The notes: generated by a model from the sequence alone, not told the origin. Counted from the stretch's first letter, positions 41,641-51,315 are shown. The stretch is DNA of 64,000 nt from Thiomonas intermedia (GCF_002028405.1 NZ_CP020046.1:124001-188000); one strand, 5' to 3'. A program made the numbers and translations.

Positions 41641-43098
41641 ATGACCGACGCGCTCTGCAATCGCACTTTCGACGACATCGTTCCTGGCGAGACTGCCTCG
41701 CTGCAGCGCACCCTCACCCGCGCCGACATCGACACCTTCGCCGTCCTGTCCGGGGATGCCAATCCCACGCACATCGACGATGAGTACGCCCGCGGCACGC
41801 CGCAGCGCCAGGTCGTGGCGCATGGCATGTGGAGCGGCGCGCTGCTGTCGAATCTGCTCGGCACCGATCTGCCCGGACCGGGCACGGTCTATGTCGAGCA
41901 GTCGCTGTCGTTCCTGCAGCCGGTGAGGCTCGGCGACACGGTTACGGCCTCGGTGACCGCGCGCGAGAAATTCGCCCCGACCCATCAGATCCGGTTCGAC
42001 TGTCTGGTCGTGAATCAGCGCGGCGAGAAGGTCGCGGTCGGTCAGGCCCTGGTGCAGGCGCCCACGCAGAAGATCCAGCGGCCGCGCACCCGTCTGCCGC
42101 AACTGCACCTCATCGATCCCGGCCAGCGCCTGCTGGCCCTGGTCGACCGGGCCCGCGCCGGGTGTGTCGGCCAGCATCCCATGCGCGTGGCCGTGGTTCA
42201 CCCGGTGGACGCGGTCTCCATCCAGGGCGCGGTCGATGCGGCACGCGCCGGGCTGATCGAGCCCGTCTGGGTCGGACCAGAGGCGCGCATTCGCGCCGCA
42301 GCAGAAGCCGCCAACATCGATCTCTCGGCCTGGCCCCTATTTCCCACCGAGCACAGTCATGCCGCCGCCGCGCTCGCGGTGCAACTCGCCCGCAGCGGCC
42401 AGGTCGGCGCCCTGATGAAGGGCGCGCTGCACACCGACGAGCTGATGCACGCCGCCTTCGACGCGCAGAACGGCCTGCGCACCGGCCGCCGCGCCAGCCA
42501 TGTCTTCGTCATCGACGCCCCCGCCGCCGACCGTCTGCTGTTCATCACCGACGCCGCCATCAATATCGACCCCGATCTCGACACCAAGCGCGACATCGCG
42601 CAGAACGCCATCGATCTGGCGCAAGACCTGGGCATCGCCACGCCGCGCATGGCCGTGCTCGCCGCCGTGGAGACGGTCAACGCCAGCATGCCCGCCACGC
42701 TGCACGCCGCCGCGCTGTGCAAGATGGCCGACCGCGGGCAGATCACCGGCGCCATCCTCGACGGGCCGCTGGCCTTCGACAACGCCATCTCCCTGGCCGC
42801 CGCGAAGGCCAAGGGCATCCACTCGCCCGTGGCCGGGCAGGCCGACATCCTGCTCACGCCCGACCTGGAGTCGGGCAATATGCTGGCCAAGCAGCTCGAA
42901 TACCTCGGCGGCGCCACCCTTGCCGGGCTGGTGATCGGCACCCGCGTGCCCATCATCCTCACCAGCCGGGCCGACGGCGTGGAAGCCCGCCTGGCCTCCT
43001 GCGCGCTGGCCGTCCTGCAACGGCAGGCCCGGCGCACCGCCATGGCCCCGGACATCACCGTCGCGGCAGAGCCGTCGCCCACCGGCGCCCAGCCCTGA
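41641..43098 (+). CDS. Fusion of MaoC-type enoyl-CoA hydratase and phosphate acetyl/butyryltransferase
   Basis: A 485-residue two-domain protein. Residues 1-145 are a MaoC hot-dog domain with FAVLSGDANPTHIDDEYA (catalytic Asp/His pair) and VVAHGMWSGALLSNLLGT. Residues about 170-475 are a PTA_PTB-type transacylase with LPQLHLIDPG, KRDIAQNAIDLAQDLGI, ITGAILDGPLAFDNAISLAA and SGNMLAKQLEYLGGATLAGL. It starts 20 bases after phaC and is followed by acetate kinase, so acetyl-CoA to acetyl-phosphate conversion is likely for the second domain, and (R)-hydroxyacyl-CoA supply for the first is possible. Confidence 0.9.
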   Translation: MTDALCNRTFDDIVPGETASLQRTLTRADIDTFAVLSGDANPTHIDDEYARGTPQRQVVAHGMWSGALLSNLLGTDLPGPGTVYVEQSLSFLQPVRLGDTVTASVTAREKFAPTHQIRFDCLVVNQRGEKVAVGQALVQAPTQKIQRPRTRLPQLHLIDPGQRLLALVDRARAGCVGQHPMRVAVVHPVDAVSIQGAVDAARAGLIEPVWVGPEARIRAAAEAANIDLSAWPLFPTEHSHAAAALAVQLARSGQVGALMKGALHTDELMHAAFDAQNGLRTGRRASHVFVIDAPAADRLLFITDAAINIDPDLDTKRDIAQNAIDLAQDLGIATPRMAVLAAVETVNASMPATLHAAALCKMADRGQITGAILDGPLAFDNAISLAAAKAKGIHSPVAGQADILLTPDLESGNMLAKQLEYLGGATLAGLVIGTRVPIILTSRADGVEARLASCALAVLQRQARRTAMAPDITVAAEPSPTGAQP

Positions 43099-43119
43099 GC
43101 AGGTGTGAGCCCATCGGCC

Positions 43120-44310
43120 ATGTCCACTACGCCCACCCTGCTCTGCCTCAATGCGGGCTCCGCCAGCCTGAAGTTTGCGCTGTTCGATCAGCGTGACTGC
43201 CGTGGGCCGACCCTGCCCAACGCCCTTCTGCGAGGCGAGATCGACAGCCACGATGACCAGGCCACGCTGCGCTGGACCTACGCGCGCGGCGGCCTTCACC
43301 GCAGCGCCTCGCCCGACCCGCGGGGCGATCTGGCCGCCGAGATCGACTCGCTGCTCGATACGCTCATCCTTCCCGGCGGCTTTGGCCCGGTCGCCGCGGT
43401 GGCCCACCGGATCGTGCATGGCGGCTCGGCCTTCACCTCGGCACAGCGCCTCACCCCGGCGGTGCGCGCCGCCCTCGACGCCCTGCGCAGCCTTGCGCCC
43501 CTGCATCAGGGGCCCGGCCTTGCCGGCGTGGATGCGGCCACCGGCAGGCTGCCCGCCGTGCCGCAGATCGCCTGCTTCGACACGGCCTTCCACGCGACGC
43601 AAACCGAGCCGTCCCGCCGCTACGCCATCCCCCGCCACTGGCATGACCGCGGCTACAAGCGCTACGGCTTCCATGGCCTGTCTTACGACGCCATCACCCA
43701 CAGGCTGCCCCCTCTGCTCGGCGCGCGGGCGCAAGGCGCCGTGGTCGTCGCGCATCTCGGCGGCGGCGCCAGCCTGTGCGGGCTGCGCGGCCTGCGCAGC
43801 GTGTCCACCACCATGGGCTTCACCGCGCTGGACGGCCTGATGATGTCCACCCGCAGCGGCGCCATCGACCCGGGCCTGGTGCTGCACTGGATCACCGAAG
43901 ACGGCCTCGATGCGCGGCAGGTCACCGCCATGCTTTATCACGACAGCGGCCTCAAGGGCGTTTCCGGGCTGAGCGGCGATCTGCGCACCCTGGAGGCCAG
44001 CCCGGCCGCGCAGGCTGACGAGGCCATCGCCCTGTTCGTCGCCAGCGTGGTGCATCACATCGGCGCGCTCGCCGCCGACCTGCGCGGTCTGGATGCCCTG
44101 GTGTTTACCGGCGGTATCGGCACCCACAGCGCCAGGGTGCGGCAGGCGGTGTGCGACGCGCTGGCCTGGCTTGGCGTCTCGCTCGACCCTCTGGCCAATG
44201 CCGCGGGCCAGGCCTGCATCACCCACGGCGACAGCCGCGTTCCGGCCTACGCCCTGCCGACCGACGAGGAAGGCGTGATGGCCCTGCAGGCCGCGCGCCT
44301 GCTGGGCTGA
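43120..44310 (+). CDS. ackA: Acetate kinase
   Basis: A 396-residue ASKHA-fold kinase interconverting acetyl-phosphate plus ADP with acetate plus ATP. Motifs: LCLNAGSASLKFALF, AVAHRIVHGG, CFDTAFHAT, RYGFHGLSYDAI, VVAHLGGGASLCGL, TMGFTALDGLMMSTRSGAID and FTGGIGTHSARVRQAV. ATG 43120 has GTGAG about 10 bases upstream; GTG 43105 is an alternative. It completes the phaC-transacylase-kinase set and converges on cbbO. Confidence 0.95.
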   Translation: MSTTPTLLCLNAGSASLKFALFDQRDCRGPTLPNALLRGEIDSHDDQATLRWTYARGGLHRSASPDPRGDLAAEIDSLLDTLILPGGFGPVAAVAHRIVHGGSAFTSAQRLTPAVRAALDALRSLAPLHQGPGLAGVDAATGRLPAVPQIACFDTAFHATQTEPSRRYAIPRHWHDRGYKRYGFHGLSYDAITHRLPPLLGARAQGAVVVAHLGGGASLCGLRGLRSVSTTMGFTALDGLMMSTRSGAIDPGLVLHWITEDGLDARQVTAMLYHDSGLKGVSGLSGDLRTLEASPAAQADEAIALFVASVVHHIGALAADLRGLDALVFTGGIGTHSARVRQAVCDALAWLGVSLDPLANAAGQACITHGDSRVPAYALPTDEEGVMALQAARLLG

Positions 44311-44325
44311 GGCCGGGCGCTCGGG

Positions 44326-46590
44326 CTACTTCGTCAGCGCCATGAACACCTCGGGCAGCCGCTCGGGCAGGCGCTGGATGTTGTCGATGACCGTGTAGCG
44401 GCGGCCGAAAATGTCGGAGACATAGGCATCGGCGCGCGGGTCCAGGCTGATGCAATAGGTGAAGATGCCGTCGCGGTCGAGCTCCTTCACCGCCTGGCGG
44501 GCGTCCTCGATGAGGTGGCGCTCGTCCTGCACGTCCACGTCGGCCGGTTCGCCATCGGTGAGGATGAGCAGCAGTTTCTTGTCGCTCCGCCGCGCGCCCA
44601 GATAGTGCGCGGCATGGCGCATCGCCGCGCCCATGCGGGTGGAATAGCCGGCCTGCATCGCGGCCAGCCGCGCCTTCACCGCATCGCCCCACGGCTCGCC
44701 AAAGCCCTTGACGTGCAGATAGCGCACCTCGTGGCGGGTGTTGGACTGAAAGCCGGCGATGGCCAGCGGATCACCCAGCCGGTCGATGGCCCAGGCCAGC
44801 AGCGACACGGCCTCCTGCGAGAGTTCGAGGATGGTCTGCCCGCCGCCCGCCGCCTTGTCGTTGAGCGACGCCGACAGGTCGAGCAGCAGGGTGACGGCGA
44901 TGTCGCGCCCGTCGGTGCGGTGGCTCATGTTGATGCGCGGGTCGGGCGCGGAGCCGGCCTTGAAGTCGATCAGCGAGCGGATGGCCACGTCGAGATCGAG
45001 CTCGCTGCCCTCCTCCTGATAGCGGATGCGCACCTTGTCCTGCGGCTTGAGCAGGTCGAGCAGCCGCTTCAGGCGCTTGGCGAGCGGAGCGTGTTTTTGC
45101 AGCAGGCGGTCGACCACGGCCGCTTCGCCCGACGGATGCAGCGCCTCGTACACGCTCACCCAGTCCGGCCGGTAGGTGTGGCTGGCGTGGTCCCACTCGG
45201 GATAGTGGCGCGGCGGCAGTCGCTGGGGCTCGGCCTGCGCGTCGCTGCGCCGTTCCTGGTCGAAGCTCTCCTCCTCGTCGCCCTCTTCGATGAAGCGCCA
45301 CAGGTGACGGTTGTCGTCGCGGTAGTCGATCACCGTGTCATCGAAATACACCTTCGCGAACTGGTCGCTGGGGCGCCGCGTTTGGGCCACGTAGGCCAGC
45401 GCCAGAGCCGCCATGTCCTCGGTCGAAGACAAGCCGTGCGCCATCGCCGCGTGAAAGCGGGCGACGTAATCGCTGAGGTCATCGTCGTGATAGCCGTGCT
45501 GCGGGTCGAGCAGGGCCCGCGACAGCATGGCGAGGCGGTGGCGCAGGCAGGAGCAGGTTTCGGGGTCGCACGCGCCCTCCGCCGGCTTGGGGTGCAGCGC
45601 AAGAAACAATCGCCGCAAACCGGGGAATTCGCGGATGAGCAGGGTTTCGACCCGGCCGTCCTCGAAGAACTCCACCGCCATGCGCTGAAAGGGGCTCCAG
45701 TTGTCGGCGATCTGCGGCGTCGACCAGCGGCGATGGCCCACCATGTGGGCGAGCGTGGCGCGGTAGCGGTCGAGCCCAGACACGCCGCGTGCGTCGTCCT
45801 GCACGTCGGGCAGGCGGATGCCGAGCGCATCGAAATACGGCACGGGTTTGCGCAGCTCGTCGAAGCCCATGGAGTACGGGATCAGCAGATCGCCGTCGCG
45901 CCACAGGCCGCGCAGATCGAGGTCGAGCTGGCGTTCCACGTCCACCAGCAGGGTGCCGTGCCGTTCGCGCTGCAGCACCGCTCGGGCGTCTGCCGACTGC
46001 AGGCTGAAGTAGTCCTTCTGCCGCTCGGGATGCGTCGCGTAGTTGCGCACGCCGTAGTCGACCCATTTGCGCAGTCCGCCGACGTCGAGCTGCGCCAGAA
46101 GGATCGGCGCCTGGGCGAAAAAGTCCGGCAGACCTGGGCTGGGATAGGTCGTATGAAAACCGTGGATGGAGCTGGTGGTGCGCTCCATCAGCCCGGAGGC
46201 GATTGCGAGGTAGTGCTGCAGTTGCTCGCCCGCGTGCAGGCGTTGCGCCACCGGGGCCAGCGTTTGCAGGAACGGGGCGATGGCCTTGCCGTTGGGCGAT
46301 TTCTGCAGTCGGCGCACGAAGTCCATGACCTGCGGCAGGAGGCCCTCGCCCACGCTGCGGGCGGTGGAGGGCCAGGCTTCCAGGAAGGCCAGCAGCGGCT
46401 CGGCGCCTCGCCCCAGTTTGCCGAGCGAACGTGCCGCCTCGAGATAGGCCTCGACGCCTTCCGGCGTCAGCGCGGCGAGCGCGTCGGCCATGCAGGCGTC
46501 GAACACCTCGGCCACCTGGGGGAACCGGGTGTCGAGCCGCGCCCGGTGGGCGTGCATCGTGTCGTCCAGGGCCGACGTCGGGCTGCTCAC
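44326..46590 (-). CDS. cbbO: RuBisCO activase component CbbO (VWA domain)
   Basis: A 754-residue protein with a helical N-terminal half containing a CbbO-like region (about 150-450, including RWSTPQIADNWSPFQRMAVE) and a C-terminal von Willebrand A domain (about 555-750) with a MIDAS-type sequence, VTLLLDLSASLNDKAAGG and LLILTDGEPADVD. CbbO pairs with the AAA+ protein CbbQ to remove inhibitors from RuBisCO active sites. It is also similar to NorD of nitric oxide reductase clusters, but its position after cbbM and cbbQ decides the name. It lies 7 bases after cbbQ. Confidence 0.92.
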   Translation of the reverse strand: MSSPTSALDDTMHAHRARLDTRFPQVAEVFDACMADALAALTPEGVEAYLEAARSLGKLGRGAEPLLAFLEAWPSTARSVGEGLLPQVMDFVRRLQKSPNGKAIAPFLQTLAPVAQRLHAGEQLQHYLAIASGLMERTTSSIHGFHTTYPSPGLPDFFAQAPILLAQLDVGGLRKWVDYGVRNYATHPERQKDYFSLQSADARAVLQRERHGTLLVDVERQLDLDLRGLWRDGDLLIPYSMGFDELRKPVPYFDALGIRLPDVQDDARGVSGLDRYRATLAHMVGHRRWSTPQIADNWSPFQRMAVEFFEDGRVETLLIREFPGLRRLFLALHPKPAEGACDPETCSCLRHRLAMLSRALLDPQHGYHDDDLSDYVARFHAAMAHGLSSTEDMAALALAYVAQTRRPSDQFAKVYFDDTVIDYRDDNRHLWRFIEEGDEEESFDQERRSDAQAEPQRLPPRHYPEWDHASHTYRPDWVSVYEALHPSGEAAVVDRLLQKHAPLAKRLKRLLDLLKPQDKVRIRYQEEGSELDLDVAIRSLIDFKAGSAPDPRINMSHRTDGRDIAVTLLLDLSASLNDKAAGGGQTILELSQEAVSLLAWAIDRLGDPLAIAGFQSNTRHEVRYLHVKGFGEPWGDAVKARLAAMQAGYSTRMGAAMRHAAHYLGARRSDKKLLLILTDGEPADVDVQDERHLIEDARQAVKELDRDGIFTYCISLDPRADAYVSDIFGRRYTVIDNIQRLPERLPEVFMALTK

Positions 46591-46597
46591 TGCCGTC

Positions 46598-47404
46598 TCA
46601 GGCGAAGATCGCGTCGATGGCGTGATCGAGGGTGCCGCGAATGTCGGCGTCGTCGGTGATGGGGCGCACCAGGGCCATGCGACAGGCGTCGGCCGGATCG
46701 ACGCCGTCCTGGATCAGCTTGGCGGCGTACACCATCAGCCTTGTGGAGATGCCTTCGTCCAGGCCGTGACCCTTGAGATTGCGTGCCGCCTGGCCGAGCT
46801 GCACCAGCTTGGCCGCGATCTCGGGGGCGAGCCCGGCCTCCCGGGAAAGAATGGTGGTTTCGAGCGCCGCCTCGGGGTAATCGAAGTCGAAGGCGGTGAA
46901 ACGCTGCTTGGTGGACTGCTTCAAGTCCTTCATCAGCGACTGGTAGCCGGGGTTGTACGAGATCACCAGCTGAAAATCGGGGTGTGCCTCGATCAGCTCG
47001 CCCTTCTTGTCCAGTGGCAGCACGCGGCGATGGTCGCTCAGCGGATGGATGACCACGGTGGTGTCCTGCCGGGCCTCGACGATCTCGTCCAGATAGCAGA
47101 TGGCGCCGATGCGCGCGGCCGTGGTGAGCGGGCCGTCGAGCCAGCGCGTGCCGCCGCCTTCCAGCAGGTAGCGCCCGACGAGGTCGCTGGCGGTCATGTC
47201 TTCGTTGCAGGCCACGGTGATCAGCGGCTTGTCGAGCTTCCAGGCCATGTATTCGACAAAGCGCGACTTGCCGCAACCCGTCGGGCCCTTGACCATCACC
47301 GGCAGGCGGTTGCGGTAGGCCGCCTCGAACAGTGCGACTTCGCGGCCCTGCGCCTGGTAGTAGGGCTCGCTCTTGATCCGGTATGGGTCGGCCTGGCGGG
47401 TCAT
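46598..47404 (-). CDS. cbbQ: RuBisCO activase ATPase CbbQ (AAA+)
   Basis: A 268-residue MoxR-type AAA+ ATPase. Walker A is VKGPTGCGKSRFVEY, Walker B is AICYLDEIVEA, and sensor 1 is VISYNPGYQ. Hexamers with CbbO remodel inhibited RuBisCO at the cost of ATP. ATG 47404 gives the usual family length and has AAGG 8 bases upstream; ATG 47419 and 47446 are longer options. A strong hairpin with a T-run lies between cbbM and this gene, so its expression probably depends on readthrough. Confidence 0.95.
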   Translation of the reverse strand: MTRQADPYRIKSEPYYQAQGREVALFEAAYRNRLPVMVKGPTGCGKSRFVEYMAWKLDKPLITVACNEDMTASDLVGRYLLEGGGTRWLDGPLTTAARIGAICYLDEIVEARQDTTVVIHPLSDHRRVLPLDKKGELIEAHPDFQLVISYNPGYQSLMKDLKQSTKQRFTAFDFDYPEAALETTILSREAGLAPEIAAKLVQLGQAARNLKGHGLDEGISTRLMVYAAKLIQDGVDPADACRMALVRPITDDADIRGTLDHAIDAIFA

Positions 47405-47444
47405 GACGTCTGCCTTCATGTCGATCGGGGCTGCACACCCCATC

Positions 47445-47472
47445 AAAAAAGAAGCCCCCGGCTTGCCGGGGG
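47445..47472 (-). terminator. Terminator or attenuator between cbbM and cbbQ
   Basis: On the minus strand an 8-bp perfect GC stem, CCCCCGGC/GCCGGGGG, with a two-base loop is followed by CTTC and six T. This is a textbook Rho-independent terminator 20 bases after the cbbM stop. Partial readthrough would give less CbbQ and CbbO than CbbM. Confidence 0.85.
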
Positions 47473-47491
47473 CGCGGATCAGGCCGCGGGA

Positions 47492-48877
47492 TTACTTGTG
47501 GACGCCCAGCTTCTCGCGCCAGCCCGGGAAGAGCTTGTCGGCATCGCCCGGGAAGGACTCGAACGCGCGTGCGAACTCCTTGTGCTCCTTGGCGTACTCG
47601 ATCGGGTCGGCGCCCGCCTTCCAGCACTCATAGGCCTGGCGCAGCGACTTGGCGCCCGCGGCCGGCGAGTCGATGTGGCCATAGGAGCCGCCGCCCGCGG
47701 TATTGATCACGTTGCCGTGACCCAGGTTCTCGAAGAAGCCGGGCAGGCGCAGCGCGTTCATGCCGCCCGAGATGATGGGCGTGGTGGGCTTCATGCCGTA
47801 CCACTTCTGGAAGTACACCGGGCCCTGGCACTCGTCGCGCTCGATCATGTAGGCGATGTTGCGGTCGTCGCCCTCGCCTTCCATCTTGCCGTAGCCCATG
47901 GTGCCGACGTGGATGCCCGAAGCGCCCTGCAGACGGCTCATCTTGGCCAGCACGAAGGCGGAGTAGCCGCGCTTGGCGCTGGGCGAGGTGATCGCGCCGT
48001 GACCGGCACGGTGATAGTGCAGATACTGATTCGGATACTGACGGCGGGCGGTGGTGACCATGCCCGGGCCGCCCACGTAGCCGTCGACCAGGAAGGCCAG
48101 CTTGTCGGCGTCGGGGCCGAAGACTTCGAGCGCGAAGTCGGCGCGGGCGCACATCTCGTGATAGTCGTCCGCGGTGATGTTCATGGAGAACAGCTTGGCC
48201 TCGCCGGTCTCGTCCTGCGCGCGCTTCATGGCGTCGTAGACGAGCGGAATCACCTTCTTCACCGGGGCGAACACCTGGTTGCCCTGGGGTTCGTCGTTCT
48301 TGATGAAGTCGCCACCCAGCCAGAACTGATACGCCGCCTGGGCGAAGGGCTCGGGGCGCAGACCCAGCTTGGGCTTGATGATGGTGCCGGCGATGTAGCC
48401 GCCGTCCTTGATCGGACGGCCCAGGATGCGCCACAGGTTGGAGATGTCGGTGGCCGGGCCGTCGAACATCTGGATCGCACGCTCGGGCACGTAGAAGTCG
48501 ATCATCTTGCCGTATTCCACATCGCCCATGCCCTGGTTGTTGCCGATCACCAGGGTGAGGAAAGAGACGATCATGAAACGGCCGTCGATGACGTTACGGT
48601 CGAACAGCTCGATCGGATAGGCGATGCGCATGTCCTCGGTGGCTTCGTCGATGTAATACACCAGCGCATCGACGCCCTTGGTGAAGTCGTCGGTGGTGCT
48701 CACCTCGACGTTGGTGCCCGTGGACGACTCGGCCGCGAAGTGCGCCGCGGTGGCCAGGTAGTCGTAGCCCGCCTTGGGCTTCATCTTGTAGGCCACAAGA
48801 ATGTGCTTGCCGCAAGCGATGAGATCTTCTTCCTTCAGATCCAGATTGGCGTAGCGGCTGGATTGATCGTGTGCCAT
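47492..48877 (-). CDS. cbbM: Ribulose-1,5-bisphosphate carboxylase, form II
   Basis: A 461-residue form II large subunit; no small-subunit gene is present, as expected. Catalytic Lys168 ([10 protein letters not shown]), the carbamylated Lys193 with Asp and Glu neighbours ([10 protein letters not shown]) and loop-6 Lys331 ([10 protein letters not shown]) are intact. It fixes CO2 onto ribulose-1,5-bisphosphate and suits high-CO2, low-oxygen conditions. ATG 48877 has GAGGAA 8 bases upstream; an ORF extension to 48907 lacks this. cbbQ and cbbO follow, and cbbR is divergent across 124 bases. Confidence 0.98.
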   Translation of the reverse strand: MAHDQSSRYANLDLKEEDLIACGKHILVAYKMKPKAGYDYLATAAHFAAESSTGTNVEVSTTDDFTKGVDALVYYIDEATEDMRIAYPIELFDRNVIDGRFMIVSFLTLVIGNNQGMGDVEYGKMIDFYVPERAIQMFDGPATDISNLWRILGRPIKDGGYIAGTIIKPKLGLRPEPFAQAAYQFWLGGDFIKNDEPQGNQVFAPVKKVIPLVYDAMKRAQDETGEAKLFSMNITADDYHEMCARADFALEVFGPDADKLAFLVDGYVGGPGMVTTARRQYPNQYLHYHRAGHGAITSPSAKRGYSAFVLAKMSRLQGASGIHVGTMGYGKMEGEGDDRNIAYMIERDECQGPVYFQKWYGMKPTTPIISGGMNALRLPGFFENLGHGNVINTAGGGSYGHIDSPAAGAKSLRQAYECWKAGADPIEYAKEHKEFARAFESFPGDADKLFPGWREKLGVHK

Positions 48878-49001
48878 GTCGTTCCTCAGAGTGCAGTGGG
48901 GGGCCAACGCGGCCCGATGCGATTCAAACTGGGCGGCACTATAGGAGCGATTTTCAATAAGATAAACTAAGACTTTTTTAGATTTTTCATATTATTTTGT
49001 G
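48878..49001. promoter_or_regulatory. cbbM-cbbR divergent control region
   Basis: This 124-base AT-rich gap separates the divergent cbbM and cbbR starts. It holds TTCAATAAGATAAACTAAG and a following T/A-rich stretch (about 48954-48990), containing several T-N11-A spaced pairs of the kind LysR proteins bind. It is the likely CbbR operator and the site of both promoters. The exact boxes are not assigned. Confidence 0.6.
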
Positions 49002-49937
49002 ATGATCAAAATCACCTTGCGGCAGCTCGAAATCCTCCAGGCCGTTGCGCGATGCGGCAGTTTTTCGCGCGCCAGCGAGGCGCTCCACCTCACGCAGCCC
49101 GCCGTGTCCATGCAGATCAAACAACTGGAACATCTGCTGGACATGCCGCTGTTCGAGCACTCGGGCAAGAAGATCCGGCTCACCGAAGCGGGCAACGAAA
49201 CCCTGCGAAGCGCCCATTTCGTCTTCCGGGAACTGGCCAATCTTGAGCAGTCTCTTGCCAGCCTCAAGGGGCTCAAGGGCGGCGTTCTGACCGTCTCGGC
49301 CGTGAGCACAGCCAGCGTGCTCGCCGCCAGGCTGATGGCCCTGTTTCGCAGCCAGAACCCGGAAGTACGCGTCAGCCTCAACGTCATCAACCGCGAAACC
49401 CTGCTCAAGCACCTGACCGAGAACATCAGCGACCTCGCCCTGATGGGCGCTCCGCCGGAGGGCTATCACCTGAGCGCGCAACCCTTCATGGAGAACCCGC
49501 TGGTCATCATCGCCGCAGCCAATCATCCCCTGGCCCGGAAACGGCGCATTTCACTCTCCCGATTGATCGAAGAACCCCTGGTCGTGCGCGAACCCGCCTC
49601 CGGCACCCGCCGGGCCCTGGAGAACTTCGTTCTCGACCAGCATCTGCCCTTCAGGCCGGCCATGGAGATGAACAAGAACGAGGCCATCAAGCAGGCCGTC
49701 GAGGTCGGTCTGGGAGTGGGCCTGGTGTCGCTGCACACCGTGCAGGCCGAACTGGCCTCCGGCCAGTTGTGCGTCCTCGATGTCGAAGGCTTCCCGCTCA
49801 AGCGGCAGTGGTATCTGGTCCAGCGTGATGGCAAACGCCTCAGCCCCGCCGCTCAAGCCTTTGCCGAACTCGTGGTCGAGCAGGCCTCACAGGTCCTGAC
49901 GCTTCAGGGTAAGACTGCCAAGTCGCAACAAGCCTGA
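49002..49937 (+). CDS. cbbR: LysR-type regulator of CO2 fixation genes (CbbR)
   Basis: A 311-residue LysR regulator. The winged helix-turn-helix is at 1-62 (LRQLEILQAVARCGSFSRAS, LTQPAVSMQIKQLEHLL), followed by a periplasmic-binding-protein-like effector domain (about 90-300, with SVSTASVLAARLMALF-like opening VSAVSTASVLAARLMALFRS). CbbR activates cbb operons in response to metabolites such as RuBP or NADPH. ATG 49002 was preferred to the adjacent GTG 48999. Divergence from cbbM supports the specific name. Confidence 0.93.
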   Translation: MIKITLRQLEILQAVARCGSFSRASEALHLTQPAVSMQIKQLEHLLDMPLFEHSGKKIRLTEAGNETLRSAHFVFRELANLEQSLASLKGLKGGVLTVSAVSTASVLAARLMALFRSQNPEVRVSLNVINRETLLKHLTENISDLALMGAPPEGYHLSAQPFMENPLVIIAAANHPLARKRRISLSRLIEEPLVVREPASGTRRALENFVLDQHLPFRPAMEMNKNEAIKQAVEVGLGVGLVSLHTVQAELASGQLCVLDVEGFPLKRQWYLVQRDGKRLSPAAQAFAELVVEQASQVLTLQGKTAKSQQA

Positions 49938-50183
49938 GCGCAACGGCGCATCAGGCGAGTAGATCGGCAATCATCACGCATTCTTTTGCGAATGATCGTC
50001 TGTCATCCATCGTTCCAGCATTTGCCAACGGCACCTCCAGGAACGTCAGACGACAAAAAGCTCGGCTCGATGAGCGCCGTCGACGCATCGGCGTGTCATG
50101 CCATAGCAAGCGTGCGCCTGCAAATCGGCCAAAGCGGGCGCCGGGTATTGCCCTCGGCGACGACCGCAATGGCGCACTCAGCA

Positions 50184-51089
50184 TCACTTTCGTGTACTTG
50201 TGGACCGTTCCTGAATTGCGCTCGCAATTGCCTCGCCCAGTTGCGCGATGGTTTGGTCGCACCGGGACATTGGTGCTACGGTCTGGGTGATGTAGATGGC
50301 CACGACGATCGGCGCGCGCTCGGGCGGCCAAGCAATCGCGATGATCGAGCGTGACCCATGGCCACCAGCCCCCGATTTATCGGCAACGCGCCAATCGGAT
50401 GGAAATCCCGCACGCAATAGCCCTTGGGTCACCTTATTTCCGACCATCCACTGCGACAACTGGCGTTTGGAAGGAGCAGACAACACATGACCAAGCAGCA
50501 ACTTGCGGAGATCCGTCGCAGCAGCATGGGGAGTCGTTGTGTCGCGAACGTCCTTGGGCGTTGCCTCGTTGAGTTCAGGCTCAAGCCTGTCGAGGTGAGT
50601 TGCTCGATCGCCGATCGAGCGCATGAATTCCGTGAATCCGGAAGGGCCCCCAATCGCGTCGAGCACCAGATTGCCCGCGGTGTTGTCGCTGACGCTCACG
50701 GCCGCGCTGCACAAGTCCGATAGGCTCAGTGCGCCACCAGGCTGAACCTTCTCGGTGACTGGTGAGTAGGTAACGAGCCTTGCGCGATCGATCGGCACCA
50801 TCATGTCGAGATTCAGCGTGTTTGCGTCGACGCGGGAAAGTACTGCAGCACAAGCAAATGCCTTGTAGGTACTGTTCATCGGGAAGCGCTCGTCGCCGTT
50901 GTGACTCCATGTAGCGCCATCTCCGGTGTCGATCATCGCAATGCCGATCCGGGCGTGCAGGCTGGCCTCCGCGTGGGATACCGCGCGACTCAGCGCAGCG
51001 ACGTCCATGGCGTTTGCGACCCCACATGAACCTGCGGTGGAAAGCCCAATCGCAATTGGAACGATCAGGCGAAGGAACCGATAACGCAT
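50184..51089 (-). CDS. bla: Class A beta-lactamase (CARB/PSE-like)
   Basis: A 301-residue serine beta-lactamase with a signal peptide (about 1-27). Catalytic motifs are complete: S73-T-Y-K76, S134-D-N136, E170-P-E-L-N174 and K238-S-G240. The stretch ELNEATPKDVRDTTTPHAAA and SGAGGHGSRSI resembles the CARB/PSE group of penicillinases. It hydrolyses beta-lactams in the periplasm; the substrate range cannot be read from the sequence. Codon use is less GC-biased than that of the cbb genes, so acquisition is plausible. No attC, insertion sequence or AmpR-type regulator adjoins it. Confidence 0.92.
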   Translation of the reverse strand: MRYRFLRLIVPIAIGLSTAGSCGVANAMDVAALSRAVSHAEASLHARIGIAMIDTGDGATWSHNGDERFPMNSTYKAFACAAVLSRVDANTLNLDMMVPIDRARLVTYSPVTEKVQPGGALSLSDLCSAAVSVSDNTAGNLVLDAIGGPSGFTEFMRSIGDRATHLDRLEPELNEATPKDVRDTTTPHAAATDLRKLLLGHVLSAPSKRQLSQWMVGNKVTQGLLRAGFPSDWRVADKSGAGGHGSRSIIAIAWPPERAPIVVAIYITQTVAPMSRCDQTIAQLGEAIASAIQERSTSTRK

Positions 51090-51315
51090 GGATGACTTTC
51101 AGTTGCAATTGGGCGGCGCATCGTACTGCGGTGGGTCAGAACCGGTCTCCCGACGTCATCCGGCGTAAGACCGCAGACCGCGGTGAAGACGTTGGCGAGG
51201 GGCGGCTCGTCGGCCTGAACGGACTCTCGCCGGATTCGACCTAGGGGCCGGTCACGACCCATTGCCGTCATCGACCGCCCGCAGACTCACCTGATCATTG
51301 GACGAGGATGGACTG

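Noticed and set aside
44326-46590. NorD of a nitric oxide reductase cluster
   Set aside because: The VWA protein follows cbbM and cbbQ directly and no norCB genes are present, so CbbO is the better name.
49951-50331. Minus-strand frame of 126 codons after cbbR
   Set aside because: Overlaps the end of the beta-lactamase gene in another frame, has Arg-rich shadow composition and no ribosome site.
49938-51315. Beta-lactamase as another integron cassette
   Set aside because: No attC-like palindrome or GTTRRRY/RYYYAAC pair was found around its ends.
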